This document shows positions 1-10,320 of a stretch of 64,000 nt of DNA, in pieces. The notes beneath the pieces were generated by a model. That model had not been told where the DNA came from and ran no database searches. It worked only from the letters and a program-made list of their open reading frames with translations. The stretch lies in assembly GCF_032854445.1 (NCBI RefSeq), contig NC_088300.1:372001-436000 (forward strand). The letters run 5' to 3'. Source of the DNA: Liolophura sinensis. Its lineage: Eukaryota; Mollusca; Polyplacophora; Chitonida; Chitonidae. Within the stretch, counting starts at the first letter, position 1. Every line of letters starts with the position of its first letter. The position numbers were made by a program, and so were the translations under genes.

Positions 1-560
1 CTAATGTTTCATCCACAACTATCAATCTAATGTGAGAGACAAGAGCGTGGAGAGTAAAACCAGCCCACCAACAAGGGCGTGGTCGATAAATGCTAAATAA
101 AACATAAAATGGTACAATTTAAATTTCCTACATGAATAATTCTTGATGTATCACTTTAGGTCATGTGTCCAAAGATAATAAAACCAAGTACAAATCTGAC
201 TTTCATTTTTCCCTGCTTTTGTTTGCCAGTTGATGAAGTCTCCCACAGGTTTGAATCTTTCCGTCGTTTTATCAAGTAACATCTGATCCGAAACTGGCTG
301 CTTTGAAATCAGAGCTACTCTGTAAACTTGAAAACTTGTGACTGTCAGTTTAGACACACTTAACAAATTGTTGCTATTCATGTGATTATCACATCACATA
401 TATGTAGTTTTTGTTTGCAAGTTAATTTCTAGTGAATGGTGATTAAGTCCTCAGTACTCTATTGTCTACCAATGATACGTAGAAATGGCTAACGGGAACC
501 CCTGCACAGTTTGTCAGTGTGGCAGGCTTCACTCACGCCTGGCGTGAAAATCCAACTGCC

Positions 561-599
561 CATAAATAACAGACGCAAAACATTCCAGGCTCAATTCTT
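561..599 (+). promoter_or_regulatory. Core promoter, unit 1 (TATA-like plus initiator)
   Basis: CATAAATA lies at 561-568, and an initiator-like TCAATTC has its A at 593, 32 bp downstream. This is the classical TATA-to-start distance. The same pair at the same spacing occurs in all four units. The start codon follows about 70 bp later. Confidence 0.5.
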
Positions 600-661
600 G
601 TAGTCGTTGGCTGAGAAACTCACATCATTTACCTCCAATCGTTACAAACTGCATTCCTGTC

Positions 662-1711
662 ATGGATTCTGGGGTTTTCGTTCACTCTTGGAATGACGCT
701 AATGTTGTCAGCATACAAGAGGACAGTGCTTCGGAAACTTCGTCTCTGGGTTCGAGTATCCTGTTTAATGATCATCTGCTTCAAACCCCTGTTCGCATTC
801 ATGCAGACAGCATGGACAGTCTGAACGAGACCAGCACGCAGGCAAATGAACAACTGCTGATATTCAAGAATACCACCGGACTCCAAAATGACCTTCGCTC
901 CATCCTTGATCTTCCTGACATTTGTGACATGGAATTCACCGTTGGCGAGAAAAAGGTACCAGTGTACGGCGTCAAAGCTATTATTGCTGCAAGGAATCAG
1001 GCGTTTTTTCATAAAATCCAGTATGATATGACCGTGGCAAGACGCCGTTCGAAGATGAAGAAGGCTGGACGCATGATGTCCCAGTTGAGGAAAATACGCA
1101 AACATCAAAGTAGGACAGAAACCTGGATCAATCGACTGAATGTTCCAATCGAGGACTTTGAGCCCGAGGCCTTCAGACCGCTGATAGTGTACCTGCACTG
1201 TGGCTGCCTGACTGTCAGTGGGGATACAGTGGTTGGTGTCATGAATGCAGCCGACACCTATGGTTTTGATCAAGTTCGAGAGGTATGCTTCACATTTGCC
1301 GAAAGTCTGATTACCAAAGAGTGTGTACTGCCTTTGCTAGTGTCAACTGAGAAATATTCCAGCTTCAAGATGTCGAAACTGCTTTTGTTGAAGATTATGG
1401 GCTTCGTAAGGGAGCATGCACAAGATGTTCTCCAGTCGCCTTGTTTCCCGCTAGTGCCACTACAAACGGCACTTCTTGTTCTTTCCCACAACGACCTGAA
1501 TGCCACAGAGGATTCGAAATGTAAGTCGGCTTTAGCCTGGAGTCGCCATTATTGCCAGATGAACGAGAACCGATCTGTGCGAGTATCGATGGCAGCTTTC
1601 CTGCCATATATAGACTTTGCAGGTGTTGAAGACGATGCTCTAAGAGAGATGTACTCGCTGGACGTAGTTGCTGAAGATGTGATAGCTCAGTGCTATTCTA
1701 TTCAAATGTGA
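662..1711 (+). CDS. BTB-BACK protein, C-terminally altered copy (unit 1)
   Basis: A 349-codon single-exon copy of the gene described in unit 2. The BTB and BACK regions are intact through residue 340 (VVAEDV). It then runs into duplicated 3'-UTR sequence and ends in a novel nine-residue tail, IAQCYSIQM. The normal basic C-terminus (about 70 residues) is lost from this frame, but a second copy of the 3' coding part follows downstream (1767-2254). Differences from unit 2 include T for I in MEFIV, F for Y in NQAFYHK and A for T in EDDTLRE. It may be a working shortened protein or an early pseudogene. The start ATG is the same as in unit 2 and sits behind the conserved promoter. Confidence 0.75.
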   Translation: MDSGVFVHSWNDANVVSIQEDSASETSSLGSSILFNDHLLQTPVRIHADSMDSLNETSTQANEQLLIFKNTTGLQNDLRSILDLPDICDMEFTVGEKKVPVYGVKAIIAARNQAFFHKIQYDMTVARRRSKMKKAGRMMSQLRKIRKHQSRTETWINRLNVPIEDFEPEAFRPLIVYLHCGCLTVSGDTVVGVMNAADTYGFDQVREVCFTFAESLITKECVLPLLVSTEKYSSFKMSKLLLLKIMGFVREHAQDVLQSPCFPLVPLQTALLVLSHNDLNATEDSKCKSALAWSRHYCQMNENRSVRVSMAAFLPYIDFAGVEDDALREMYSLDVVAEDVIAQCYSIQM

Positions 1712-2118
1712 AATGCAGGAAACTTCGACGTCTTCATGCATTAATCCCTGTACATACATACATTCAATGCACAAGATGTTCTCCAGTCGCCTTGTTTCCC
1801 GCTAGTGCCACTACAAACGGCACTTCTTGTTCTTTCCCACAACGACCTGAATGCCACAGAGGATTCGAAATGTAAGTCGGCTTTAGCCTGGAGTCGCCAT
1901 TATTGCCAGATGAACGAGAACCGATCTGTGCGAGTATCGATGGCAGCTTTCCTGCCATATATAGACTTTGCAGGTGTTGAAGACGATACTCTAAGAGAGA
2001 TGTACTCGCTGGACGTAGTTGCTGAAGATGTGCTCGATTCGGCCCGACGCCATCAAGTACGCCCCCGAGTTGTTATCGGTCAGGATGCTCCTGCAAAGTT
2101 GTCCAGAAAGAAATCATT
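1415..2118 (+). repeat. 352-bp internal duplication inside unit 1
   Basis: The segment starting atgcacaag recurs at 1415 and 1767 (offset 352). The first copy has about 268 bp of BACK coding sequence joined to about 84 bp that match the 3' UTR now found at 2286-2366. The simplest history is a tandem duplication followed by loss of about 250 bp from the first copy. The same insertion is in unit 3 and absent from units 2 and 4. Confidence 0.85.
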
Positions 2119-2254
2119 TCGAAGATCCACCAAACAACTGAGTGCTTTCATCCGGCGGAATTGTGCGTCTGTAACGCAATCGCCAAACAACGCTGGAGAC
2201 AGCAGGATTGCCAGCGTTTTAGGAGAAGCATCGCCTGGTAATGGGCGCCGTTAA
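1767..2254 (+). pseudogene. Second, 5'-less copy of the BACK and C-terminal coding region (unit 1)
   Basis: This piece encodes the final part of BACK and the full normal basic tail (…EDVLDSARRHQ… to GNGRR, stop at 2254). It is separated from the upstream frame by the 3'-UTR-derived insert. It has no promoter of its own and no BTB domain. It could be expressed only by splicing or read-through, for which I see no firm signal. It is best read as a duplicated gene fragment. Confidence 0.7.
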
Positions 2255-2376
2255 ACCATTCCTGTAACATCATGTTTACAGTGTCAGTGCTATTCTATTC
2301 AAATGTGAAATGCAGGAAACTTCGACGTCTTCATGCATTAATCCCTGTACATACATACATTCAATCTTGTTATGTA

Positions 2377-2382
2377 AATAAA
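2377..2382 (+). terminator. Poly(A) signal, unit 1
   Basis: AATAAA lies about 120 bp after the end of the duplicated coding fragment. It is in the same place as the signals in units 2 and 3. Confidence 0.55.
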
Positions 2383-3686
2383 CTTAAAACATCAAATCTA
2401 ACACAAACGGTTTATGTTTTTCCCTTTGCCGCACTTTTCAATCAACTGTTTGCGTCAGCGTCGGCGTATAGGCTTTGGCAGAGGTTTATTTCTGTAGGGC
2501 CTGTAAAAGAACACCTTTATTTTTATAACTTTGATACGGTAAATAGACAATCGTGTATGAGCGGAGCTTACTAGTTTTATTACAAATTTCAAACTAGAAA
2601 ATGGGGAAAACAAATTAAGTAGACAGGGCTTCACTTTCCTCAAACGTTTGCAATTCTTAGATTTGGCTAAATTTCCATGACCTTTAGCATTCTGGTGGTA
2701 AACAGCCAACACGGCTACTCAGCACCTTGTCCGTTTCAACGTACTAACTTCTAATCTAGCTGCCACGAACTTATAAAACAACAATGCCATAGGAAATTCC
2801 ATAGCATTTTCAAGCGCAAATATGAGATTTATTTTATTCACCCACAGAGCCAATTCACTATTACACGCCATTGCATGTCGAGAAAAAATAATGAAATATT
2901 TTTGCACAAAGCCTGACAGTACATTACGCAAAGACTAAAATGCCCCAAAAGAATATAAAAACGCGATACAAACAATGAAGGGTGGAGTTTTTTATGACTT
3001 CACAGTAACACACTTCAGTTGACTTATTTCTAATGTTTCATCCACAACTATCAATCTAATGTGAGAGACAAGAGCGTGGAGAGTAAAACCAGCCCACCAA
3101 CAAGGGCGTGGTCGATAAATGCTAAATAAAATATAAAATGGTACAATTTAAATTTCCTACATGAATAATTCTTGATGTATCACTTAAGGTCATGTGTCCA
3201 AAGATAATAAAACCAAGTACAAATCTGACTTTCATTTTTCCCTGCTTTTGTTTGCCAGTTGATGAAGTCTTCCCACAGGTTTGAATCTTTCCGTCGTTTT
3301 ATTAAGAAACATCTGATCCGAAACTGGCTGCTTTGAAATCAGAGCTACTCTGTAAACTTGAAAACTTGTGACTGTCAGTTTAGACACACTTAACAAATTG
3401 TTGCTATTCATGTGATTATCACATCACATATATGTAGTTTTTGTTTGCAAGTTAATTTCTAGTGAGTGGTGATTAAGTCCTCAGTACTCTATTGTCTACC
3501 AATGATACGTAGAAATGGCTAACGGGAACCCCTGCACAGTTTACGTATAGGTTTGTGGAGCAAAAGAAAAAGAAACATCGCAGGCACTACCGTTTCACAG
3601 CACGAAGCCTATTACTGACGACAGAACTCTCATCCCTTGTCAGTGTGGCAGGCTTCACTCACGCCTGGCGTGAAAATCCAACTGCC

Positions 3687-3723
3687 CATAAATAACAGAC
3701 GCAAAACATTCCAGGCTCAATTC
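3687..3723 (+). promoter_or_regulatory. Core promoter, unit 2 (TATA-like plus initiator)
   Basis: CATAAATA is at 3687-3694 and the initiator-like TCAATTC at 3717-3723, with its A at 3719, 32 bp after the start of the TATA-like box. The predicted 5' UTR is about 69 nt. The arrangement is conserved in all four units. Confidence 0.5.
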
Positions 3724-3787
3724 TTGTAGTCGTTGGCTGAGAAACTCACATCATTTACCTCCAATCGTTACAAACTGCATTCCTGTC

Positions 3788-5029
3788 ATGGATTCTGGGG
3801 TTTTCGTTCACTCTTGGAATGACGCTAATGTTGTCAGCATACAAGAGGACAGTGCTTCGGAAACTTCGTCTCTGGGTTCGAGTATCCTGTTTAATGATCA
3901 TCTGCTTCAAACCCCTGTTCGCATTCATGCAGACAGCATGGACAGTCTGAACGAGACCAGCACGCAGGCAAATGAACAACTGCTGATATTCAAGAATACC
4001 ACCGGACTCCAAAATGACCTTCGCTCCATCCTTGATCTTCCTGACATTTGTGACATGGAATTCATCGTTGGCGAGAAAAAGGTACCAGTGTACGGCGTCA
4101 AAGCTATTATTGCTGCAAGGAATCAGGCGTTTTATCATAAAATCCAGTATGATATGACCGTGGCAAGACGCCGTTCGAAGATGAAGAAGGCTGGACGCAT
4201 GATGTCCCAGTTGAGGAAAATACGCAAACATCAAAGTAGGACAGAAACCTGGATCAATCGACTGAATGTTCCAATCGAGGACTTTGAGCCCGAGGCCTTC
4301 AGACCGCTGATAGTGTACCTGCACTGTGGCTGCCTGACTGTCAGTGGGGATACAGTGGTTGGTGTCATGAATGCAGCCGACACCTATGGTTTTGATCAAG
4401 TTCGAGAGGTATGCTTCACATTTGCCGAAAGTCTGATTACCAAAGAGTGTGTACTGCCTTTGCTAGTGTCAACTGAGAAATATTCCAGCTTCAAGATGTC
4501 GAAACTGCTTTTGTTGAAGATTATGGGCTTCGTAAGGGAGCATGCACAAGATGTTCTCCAGTCGCCTTGTTTCCCGCTAGTGCCACTACAAACGGCACTT
4601 CTTGTTCTTTCCCACAACGACCTGAATGCCACAGAGGATTCGAAATGTAAGTCGGCTTTAGCCTGGAGTCGCCATTATTGCCAGATGAACGAGAACCGAT
4701 CTGTGCGAGTATCGATGGCAGCTTTCCTGCCATATATAGACTTTGCAGGTGTTGAAGACGATACTCTAAGAGAGATGTACTCGCTGGACGTAGTTGCTGA
4801 AGATGTGCTCGATTCGGCCCGACGCCATCAAGTACGCCCCCGAGTTGTTATCGGTCAGGATGCTCCTGCAAAGTTGTCCAGAAAGAAATCATTTCGAAGA
4901 TCCACCAAACAACTGAGTGCTTTCATTCGGCGGAAGTGTGCGTCTGTAACGCAATCGCCAAACAACGCTGGAGACAGCAGGATTGCCAGCGTTTTAGGAG
5001 AAGCATCGCCTGGTAATGGGCGCCGTTAA
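3788..5029 (+). CDS. gprs: BTB-BACK domain protein, 'serine-enriched protein' (gprs) family, full length
   Basis: This 413-residue protein is encoded without introns. Residues 1-75 are a serine-rich leader. A BTB/POZ domain spans about 78-212, with CDMEFIVGEKKVPVYGVKA at 88-106 and FEPEAFRPLIVYLHCGCL at 166-183. The BTB halves are separated by a very basic insert (about 124-158, with ARRRSKMKK and QLRKIRK). A BACK-like helical region covers about 213-335, followed by a basic, serine-rich tail to GNGRR. The order and the phrases GVKA..AAR and FEPE.FR match my memory of insect gprs proteins; orthology is not proven. BTB-BACK proteins usually serve as cullin-3 ligase substrate adaptors. No Kelch repeats are present, so the substrate side is unknown. 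The start is the first ATG after the promoter. Confidence 0.85.
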   Translation: MDSGVFVHSWNDANVVSIQEDSASETSSLGSSILFNDHLLQTPVRIHADSMDSLNETSTQANEQLLIFKNTTGLQNDLRSILDLPDICDMEFIVGEKKVPVYGVKAIIAARNQAFYHKIQYDMTVARRRSKMKKAGRMMSQLRKIRKHQSRTETWINRLNVPIEDFEPEAFRPLIVYLHCGCLTVSGDTVVGVMNAADTYGFDQVREVCFTFAESLITKECVLPLLVSTEKYSSFKMSKLLLLKIMGFVREHAQDVLQSPCFPLVPLQTALLVLSHNDLNATEDSKCKSALAWSRHYCQMNENRSVRVSMAAFLPYIDFAGVEDDTLREMYSLDVVAEDVLDSARRHQVRPRVVIGQDAPAKLSRKKSFRRSTKQLSAFIRRKCASVTQSPNNAGDSRIASVLGEASPGNGRR

Positions 5030-5151
5030 ACCATTCCTGTAACATCATGTTTACAGTGTCAGTGCTATTCTATTCAAATGTGAAATGCAGGAAACTTCGA
5101 CGTCTTCATGCATTAATCCCTGTACATACATACATTCAATCTTGTTATGTA

Positions 5152-5157
5152 AATAAA
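5152..5157 (+). terminator. Poly(A) signal, unit 2
   Basis: AATAAA lies 123 nt after the stop codon of the full-length BTB-BACK gene. This fits a short 3' UTR ending near 5180. Confidence 0.6.
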
Positions 5158-6362
5158 CCTAAAACATCAAATCTAACAAACGGTTTATGTTTTTCCCTTT
5201 GCCGCACTTTTCAATCAACTGTTTGCGTCAGCGTCGGCGTATAGGCTTTGGCAGAGGTTTATTTCTGTAGGGCCTGTAAAAGAACACCTTTATTTTTATA
5301 ACTTTGATACGGTAAATAGACAATCGGGTATGAGCGGAGCTTACTAGTTTTATTACAAATTTCAAACTAGAAAATGGGGAAAACAAATTAAGTAGACAGG
5401 GCTTCACTTTCCTCAAACGTTTGCAATTCTTAGATTTGGCTAAATTTCCATGGCCTTTAGCATTCCGGTGGTAAACAGCCAACACGGCTACTCAGCACCT
5501 TGTCCGTTTCAACGTACTAACTTCTAATCTAGCTGCCACGTACTTATAAAACAACAATGCCATAGGAAATTCCATAGCATTTTCAAGCGCAAATATGAGA
5601 TTTATTTTATTCACCCACAGAGCCAATTCACTATTACACGCCATTGCATGTCGAGGAAAAATAATGAAATATTTTTGCACAAAGCCTGACAGTACATTAC
5701 GCAAAGACTAAAATGCCCCAAAAGAATATAAAAACGCGATACAAACAATGAAGGGTGGAGTTTTTTATGACTTCACAGTAACACACTTCAGTTGACATAT
5801 TTCTAATGTTTCATCCACAACTATCAATCTAATGTGAGAGACAAGAGCGTGGAGAGTAAAACCAGCCCACCAACAAGGGCGTGGTCGATAAATGCTAAAT
5901 AAAACATAAAATGGTACAATTTAAATTTCCTACATGAATAATTCTTGATGTATCACTTTAGGTCATGTGTCCAAAGATAATAAAACCAAGTACAAATCTG
6001 ACTTTCATTTTTCCCTGCTTTTGTTTGCCAGTTGATGAAGTCTCCCACAGGTTTGAATCTTTCCGTCGTTTTATCAAGTAACATCTGATCCGAAACTGGC
6101 TGCTTTGAAATCAGAGCTACTCTGTAAACTTGAAAACTTGTGACTGTCAGTTTAGACACACTTAACAAATTGTTGCTATTCATGTGATTATCACATCACA
6201 TATATGTAGTTTTTGTTTGCAAGTTAATTTCTAGTGAATGGTGATTAAGTCCTCAGTACTCTATTGTCTACCAATGATACGTAGAAATGGCTAACGGGAA
6301 CCCCTGCACAGTTTGTCAGTGTGGCAGGCTTCACTCACGCCTGGCGTGAAAATCCAACTGCC

Positions 6363-6399
6363 CATAAATAACAGACGCAAAACATTCCAGGCTCAATTC
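6363..6399 (+). promoter_or_regulatory. Core promoter, unit 3 (TATA-like plus initiator)
   Basis: CATAAATA is at 6363-6370, and the initiator-like TCAATTC has its A at 6395. Spacing is again 32 bp. Confidence 0.5.
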
Positions 6400-6463
6400 T
6401 TGTAGTCGTTGGCTGAGAAACTCACATCATTTACCTCCAATCGTTACAAACTGCATTCCTGTC

Positions 6464-7513
6464 ATGGATTCTGGGGTTTTCGTTCACTCTTGGAATGACG
6501 CTAATGTTGTCAGCATACAAGAGGACAGTGCTTCGGAAACTTCGTCTCTGGGTTCGAGTATCCTGTTTAATGATCATCTGCTTCAAACCCCTGTTCGCAT
6601 TCATGCAGACAGCATGGACAGTCTGAACGAGACCAGCACGCAGGCAAATGAACAACTGCTGATATTCAAGAATACCACCGGACTCCAAAATGACCTTCGC
6701 TCCATCCTTGATCTTCCTGACATTTGTGACATGGAATTCACCGTTGGCGAGAAAAAGGTACCAGTGTACGGCGTCAAAGCTATTATTGCTGCAAGGAATC
6801 AGGCGTTTTTTCATAAAATCCAGTATGATATGACCGTGGCAAGACGCCGTTCGAAGATGAAGAAGGCTGGACGCATGATGTCCCAGTTGAGGAAAATACG
6901 CAAACATCAAAGTAGGACAGAAACCTGGATCAATCGACTGAATGTTCCAATCGAGGACTTTGAGCCCGAGGCCTTCAGACCGCTGATAGTGTACCTGCAC
7001 TGTGGCTGCCTGACTGTCAGTGGGGATACAGTGGTTGGTGTCATGAATGCAGCCGACACCTATGGTTTTGATCAAGTTCGAGAGGTATGCTTCACATTTG
7101 CCGAAAGTCTGATTACCAAAGAGTGTGTACTGCCTTTGCTAGTGTCAACTGAGAAATATTCCAGCTTCAAGATGTCGAAACTGCTTTTGTTGAAGATTAT
7201 GGGCTTCGTAAGGGAGCATGCACAAGATGTTCTCCAGTCGCCTTGTTTCCCGCTAGTGCCACTACAAACGGCACTTCTTGTTCTTTCCCACAACGACCTG
7301 AATGCCACAGAGGATTCGAAATGTAAGTCGGCTTTAGCCTGGAGTCGCCATTATTGCCAGATGAACGAGAACCGATCTGTGCGAGTATCGATGGCAGCTT
7401 TCCTGCCATATATAGACTTTGCAGGTGTTGAAGACGATGCTCTAAGAGAGATGTACTCGCTGGACGTAGTTGCTGAAGATGTGATAGCTCAGTGCTATTC
7501 TATTCAAATGTGA
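6464..7513 (+). CDS. BTB-BACK protein, C-terminally altered copy (unit 3)
   Basis: This 349-codon frame has the same predicted protein as unit 1, including the novel IAQCYSIQM ending and the T, F and A variants relative to unit 2. The BTB and BACK regions are complete; the basic tail of the full-length form is absent. A second 5'-less copy of the 3' coding part follows (7569-8056). Identity with unit 1 means either very recent duplication or homogenisation. Whether this shortened form is translated cannot be told from sequence alone. Confidence 0.75.
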   Translation: MDSGVFVHSWNDANVVSIQEDSASETSSLGSSILFNDHLLQTPVRIHADSMDSLNETSTQANEQLLIFKNTTGLQNDLRSILDLPDICDMEFTVGEKKVPVYGVKAIIAARNQAFFHKIQYDMTVARRRSKMKKAGRMMSQLRKIRKHQSRTETWINRLNVPIEDFEPEAFRPLIVYLHCGCLTVSGDTVVGVMNAADTYGFDQVREVCFTFAESLITKECVLPLLVSTEKYSSFKMSKLLLLKIMGFVREHAQDVLQSPCFPLVPLQTALLVLSHNDLNATEDSKCKSALAWSRHYCQMNENRSVRVSMAAFLPYIDFAGVEDDALREMYSLDVVAEDVIAQCYSIQM

Positions 7514-7568
7514 AATGCAGGAAACTTCGACGTCTTCATGCATTAATCCCTGTACATACATACATTCA

Positions 7569-8056
7569 ATGCACAAGATGTTCTCCAGTCGCCTTGTTTC
7601 CCGCTAGTGCCACTACAAACGGCACTTCTTGTTCTTTCCCACAACGACCTGAATGCCACAGAGGATTCGAAATGTAAGTCGGCTTTAGCCTGGAGTCGCC
7701 ATTATTGCCAGATGAACGAGAACCGATCTGTGCGAGTATCGATGGCAGCTTTCCTGCCATATATAGACTTTGCAGGTGTTGAAGACGATACTCTAAGAGA
7801 GATGTACTCGCTGGACGTAGTTGCTGAAGATGTGCTCGATTCGGCCCGACGCCATCAAGTACGCCCCCGAGTTGTTATCGGTCAGGATGCTCCTGCAAAG
7901 TTGTCCAGAAAGAAATCATTTCGAAGATCCACCAAACAACTGAGTGCTTTCATCCGGCGGAATTGTGCGTCTGTAACGCAATCGCCAAACAACGCTGGAG
8001 ACAGCAGGATTGCCAGCGTTTTAGGAGAAGCATCGCCTGGTAATGGGCGCCGTTAA
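7569..8056 (+). pseudogene. Second, 5'-less copy of the BACK and C-terminal coding region (unit 3)
   Basis: Counterpart of 1767-2254 in unit 1, generated by the same 352-bp duplication. It encodes the end of BACK and the normal basic tail but has no promoter or BTB domain. Confidence 0.7.
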
Positions 8057-8178
8057 ACCATTCCTGTAACATCATGTTTACAGTGTCAGTGCTATTCTAT
8101 TCAAATGTGAAATGCAGGAAACTTCGACGTCTTCATGCATTAATCCCTGTACATACATACATTCAATCTTGTTATGTA

Positions 8179-8184
8179 AATAAA
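8179..8184 (+). terminator. Poly(A) signal, unit 3
   Basis: AATAAA is at the same position relative to the gene end as in units 1 and 2. Confidence 0.55.
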
Positions 8185-9571
8185 CTTAAAACATCAAATC
8201 TAACACAAACGGTTTATGTTTTTCCCTTTGCCGCACTTTTCAATCAACTGTTTGCGTCAGCGTCGGCGTATAGGCTTTGGCAGAGGTTTATTTCTGTAGG
8301 GCCTGTAAAAGAACACCTTTATTTTTATAACTTTGATACGGTAAATAGACAATCGTGTATGAGCGGAGCTTACTAGTTTTATTACAAATTTCAAACTAGA
8401 AAATGGGGAAAACAAATTAAGTAGACAGGGCTTCACTTTCCTCAAACGTTTGCAATTCTTAGATTTGGCTAAATTTCCATGACCTTTAGCATTCTGGTGG
8501 TAAACAGCCAACACGGCTACTCAGCACCTTGTCCGTTTCAACGTACTAACTTCTAATCTAGCTGCCACGAACTTATAAAACAACAATGCCATAGGAAATT
8601 CCATAGCATTTTCAAGCGCAAATATGAGATTTATTTTATTCACCCACAGAGCCAATTCACTATTACACGCCATTGCATGTCGAGAAAAAATAATGAAATA
8701 TTTTTGCACAAAGCCTGACAGTACATTACGCAAAGACTAAAATGCCCCAAAAGAATATAAAAACGCGATACAAACAATGAAGGGTGGAGTTTTTTTTATG
8801 ACTTCACAGTAACACACTTCAGTTGACACATTTCTAATGTTTCATCCACAACTATCAATCTAATGTGAGAGACAAGAGCGTGGAGAGTAAAACCAGCCAA
8901 CCAACAAGGGCGTGATCGATAACAAATGGTACAATTTAAATTTCCTACATGAATAATTCTTGATGTATCACTTTAGGTCATGTGTCCAAAGATAATAAAA
9001 CCAAGTACAAATCTGACTTTCATTTTTCCCTGCTTTTGTTTGCCAGTTGATGAAGTCTCCCACAGGTTTGAATCTTTCCGTCGTTTTATCAAGTAACATC
9101 TGATCCGAAACTGGCTGCTTTGAAATCAGAGCTACTCTGTAAACTTGAAAACTTGTGACTGTCAGTTTAGACACACTTAACAAATTGTTGCTATTCATGT
9201 GATTATCACATCACATATATGTAGTTTTTGTTTGCAAGTTAATTTCTAGTGAGTGGTGATTAAGTCCTCAGTACTCTATTGTCTACCAATGATACGTAGA
9301 AATGGCTAAAGGGAAGTTTTTGTTTTTGTTTGCAAGTTAATTTCTAGTGAGTGGTGATTAAGTCCTCAGTACTCTATTGTCTACCAATGATACGTAGAAA
9401 TGGCTAAAGGGAACCCCTGCACAGTTTACGTATAGGTTTGTGGAGCAAAAGAAAAAGAAACATCGTAGGCACTACCGTTTCACAGCACGAAGCCTATTAC
9501 TGACGACAGAACTCTCATCCCTTGTCAGTGTGGCAGGCTTCACTCACGCCTGGCGTGAAAATCCAACTGCC

Positions 9572-9608
9572 CATAAATAACAGACGCAAAACATTCCAGG
9601 CTCAATTC
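9572..9608 (+). promoter_or_regulatory. Core promoter, unit 4 (TATA-like plus initiator)
   Basis: CATAAATA is at 9572-9579, with an initiator-like TCAATTC whose A is at 9604. The 32-bp spacing is preserved although the gene behind it is broken. Confidence 0.45.
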
Positions 9609-9672
9609 TTGTAGTCGTTGGCTGAAAAACTCACATCATTTACCTCCAATCGTTACAAACTGCATTCCTGTC

Positions 9673-10320
9673 ATGGATTCTGGGGTTTTCGTTCACTCTT
9701 GGAATGACGCTAATGTTGTCAGCATACAAGAGGACAGTGCTTCGGAAGCTTCGTCTCTGGGTTCGAGTATCCTGTTTAATGACCATCTGCTTCAAACCCC
9801 TGTTCGCATTCATGCAGACAGCATGGACAGTCTGAACGAGACCAGCTCGCAGGCAAATGAACAACTGCTGATATTCAAGAATACCGCCGGACTCCAAAAT
9901 GACCTTCGCCCCATCCTTGATCTTCCTGACATTTGTGACATGGAATTCATCGTTGGCGAGAAAAAGGTAACAGTGTACGGCGTCAAAGCTATTATTGCTG
10001 CAAGGAATCAGGCGTTTTTTCATAAAATCCAGTATGATATGACCGTGGCAAGACGCCGTTCGAAGATGAAGAAGGCTGGACGCATGATGTCCCAGTTGAG
10101 GAAAATACGCAAACATCAAAGTAGGACAGAAACCTGGATCAATCGACTGAATGTTCCAATCGAGGACTTTGAGCCCGAGGCCTTCAGACCGCTGACAGTG
10201 TACTTACACTGTGGCTGCCTGACTGTCAGTGGGGATACAGTGGTTGGTATAATGAATACAGCCCACACCTATGGTTGAAGATTATGGGCTTCGTAAGGGA
10301 GCATGCACAAGATGTTCTGT
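9673..10320 (+). pseudogene. BTB-BACK pseudogene (unit 4)
   Basis: The first 201 codons are intact (BTB domain to HTYG) and then meet a stop. A deletion of about 124 bp relative to unit 2 (corresponding to 4390-4513 there) shifts the frame at once. A second deletion of about 630 bp then joins coding sequence near 10318 straight to the 3' UTR. Most of BACK and the whole tail are gone. There are several substitutions not seen in units 1-3 (for example RPIL for RSIL, KVTVYG for KVPVYG). The BTB-only fragment could still be translated, but loss of function is more likely. Confidence 0.8.

Larger units (their letters stand above)
1..3029 (+). repeat. Tandem array unit 1 (type A) with BTB-BACK gene
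   Basis: First of four roughly 2.8-3.0 kb head-to-tail units. The same opening motif (ctaatgtttcatccacaact) starts units at 1, 3030, 5803 and 8834. This unit is almost identical to unit 3. Relative to unit 2 it carries a 352-bp internal duplication at the gene's 3' part and lacks 96 bp upstream of the promoter. These two changes explain the length difference of 3029 versus 2773 bp. Confidence 0.93.
3030..5802 (+). repeat. Tandem array unit 2 (type B) with full-length BTB-BACK gene
   Basis: A 2773-bp unit without the 352-bp duplication. It retains the 96-bp segment (about 3541-3636) that is missing upstream of the promoter in units 1 and 3. It carries the only uninterrupted full-length gene in the window and looks closest to the ancestral arrangement, because unit 4 also has the 96-bp segment. 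Confidence 0.93.
5803..8833 (+). repeat. Tandem array unit 3 (type A, near-identical to unit 1)
   Basis: At 3031 bp it matches unit 1 (3029 bp) throughout the parts I compared, apart from a longer T run and a few bases near the right end. It shares both the 352-bp duplication and the 96-bp deletion. The A-B-A order therefore implies a 5.8-kb duplication of an A-B pair, gene conversion, or an assembly duplicate. Confidence 0.92.

Noticed and set aside
3755-4399. 214-codon antisense frame opposite the BTB-BACK gene in units 1-3 (159 codons in unit 4)
   Set aside because: It mirrors the sense coding region, resembles no family I know, and has no promoter or poly(A) context. It is open because of codon composition on the other strand.
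5953-6183. 76-codon and 70-codon minus-strand frames in the spacers of each array unit
   Set aside because: The 76-codon frame is lost in unit 2 through a small indel, and neither resembles a known protein. Their recurrence is explained by duplication of the unit.
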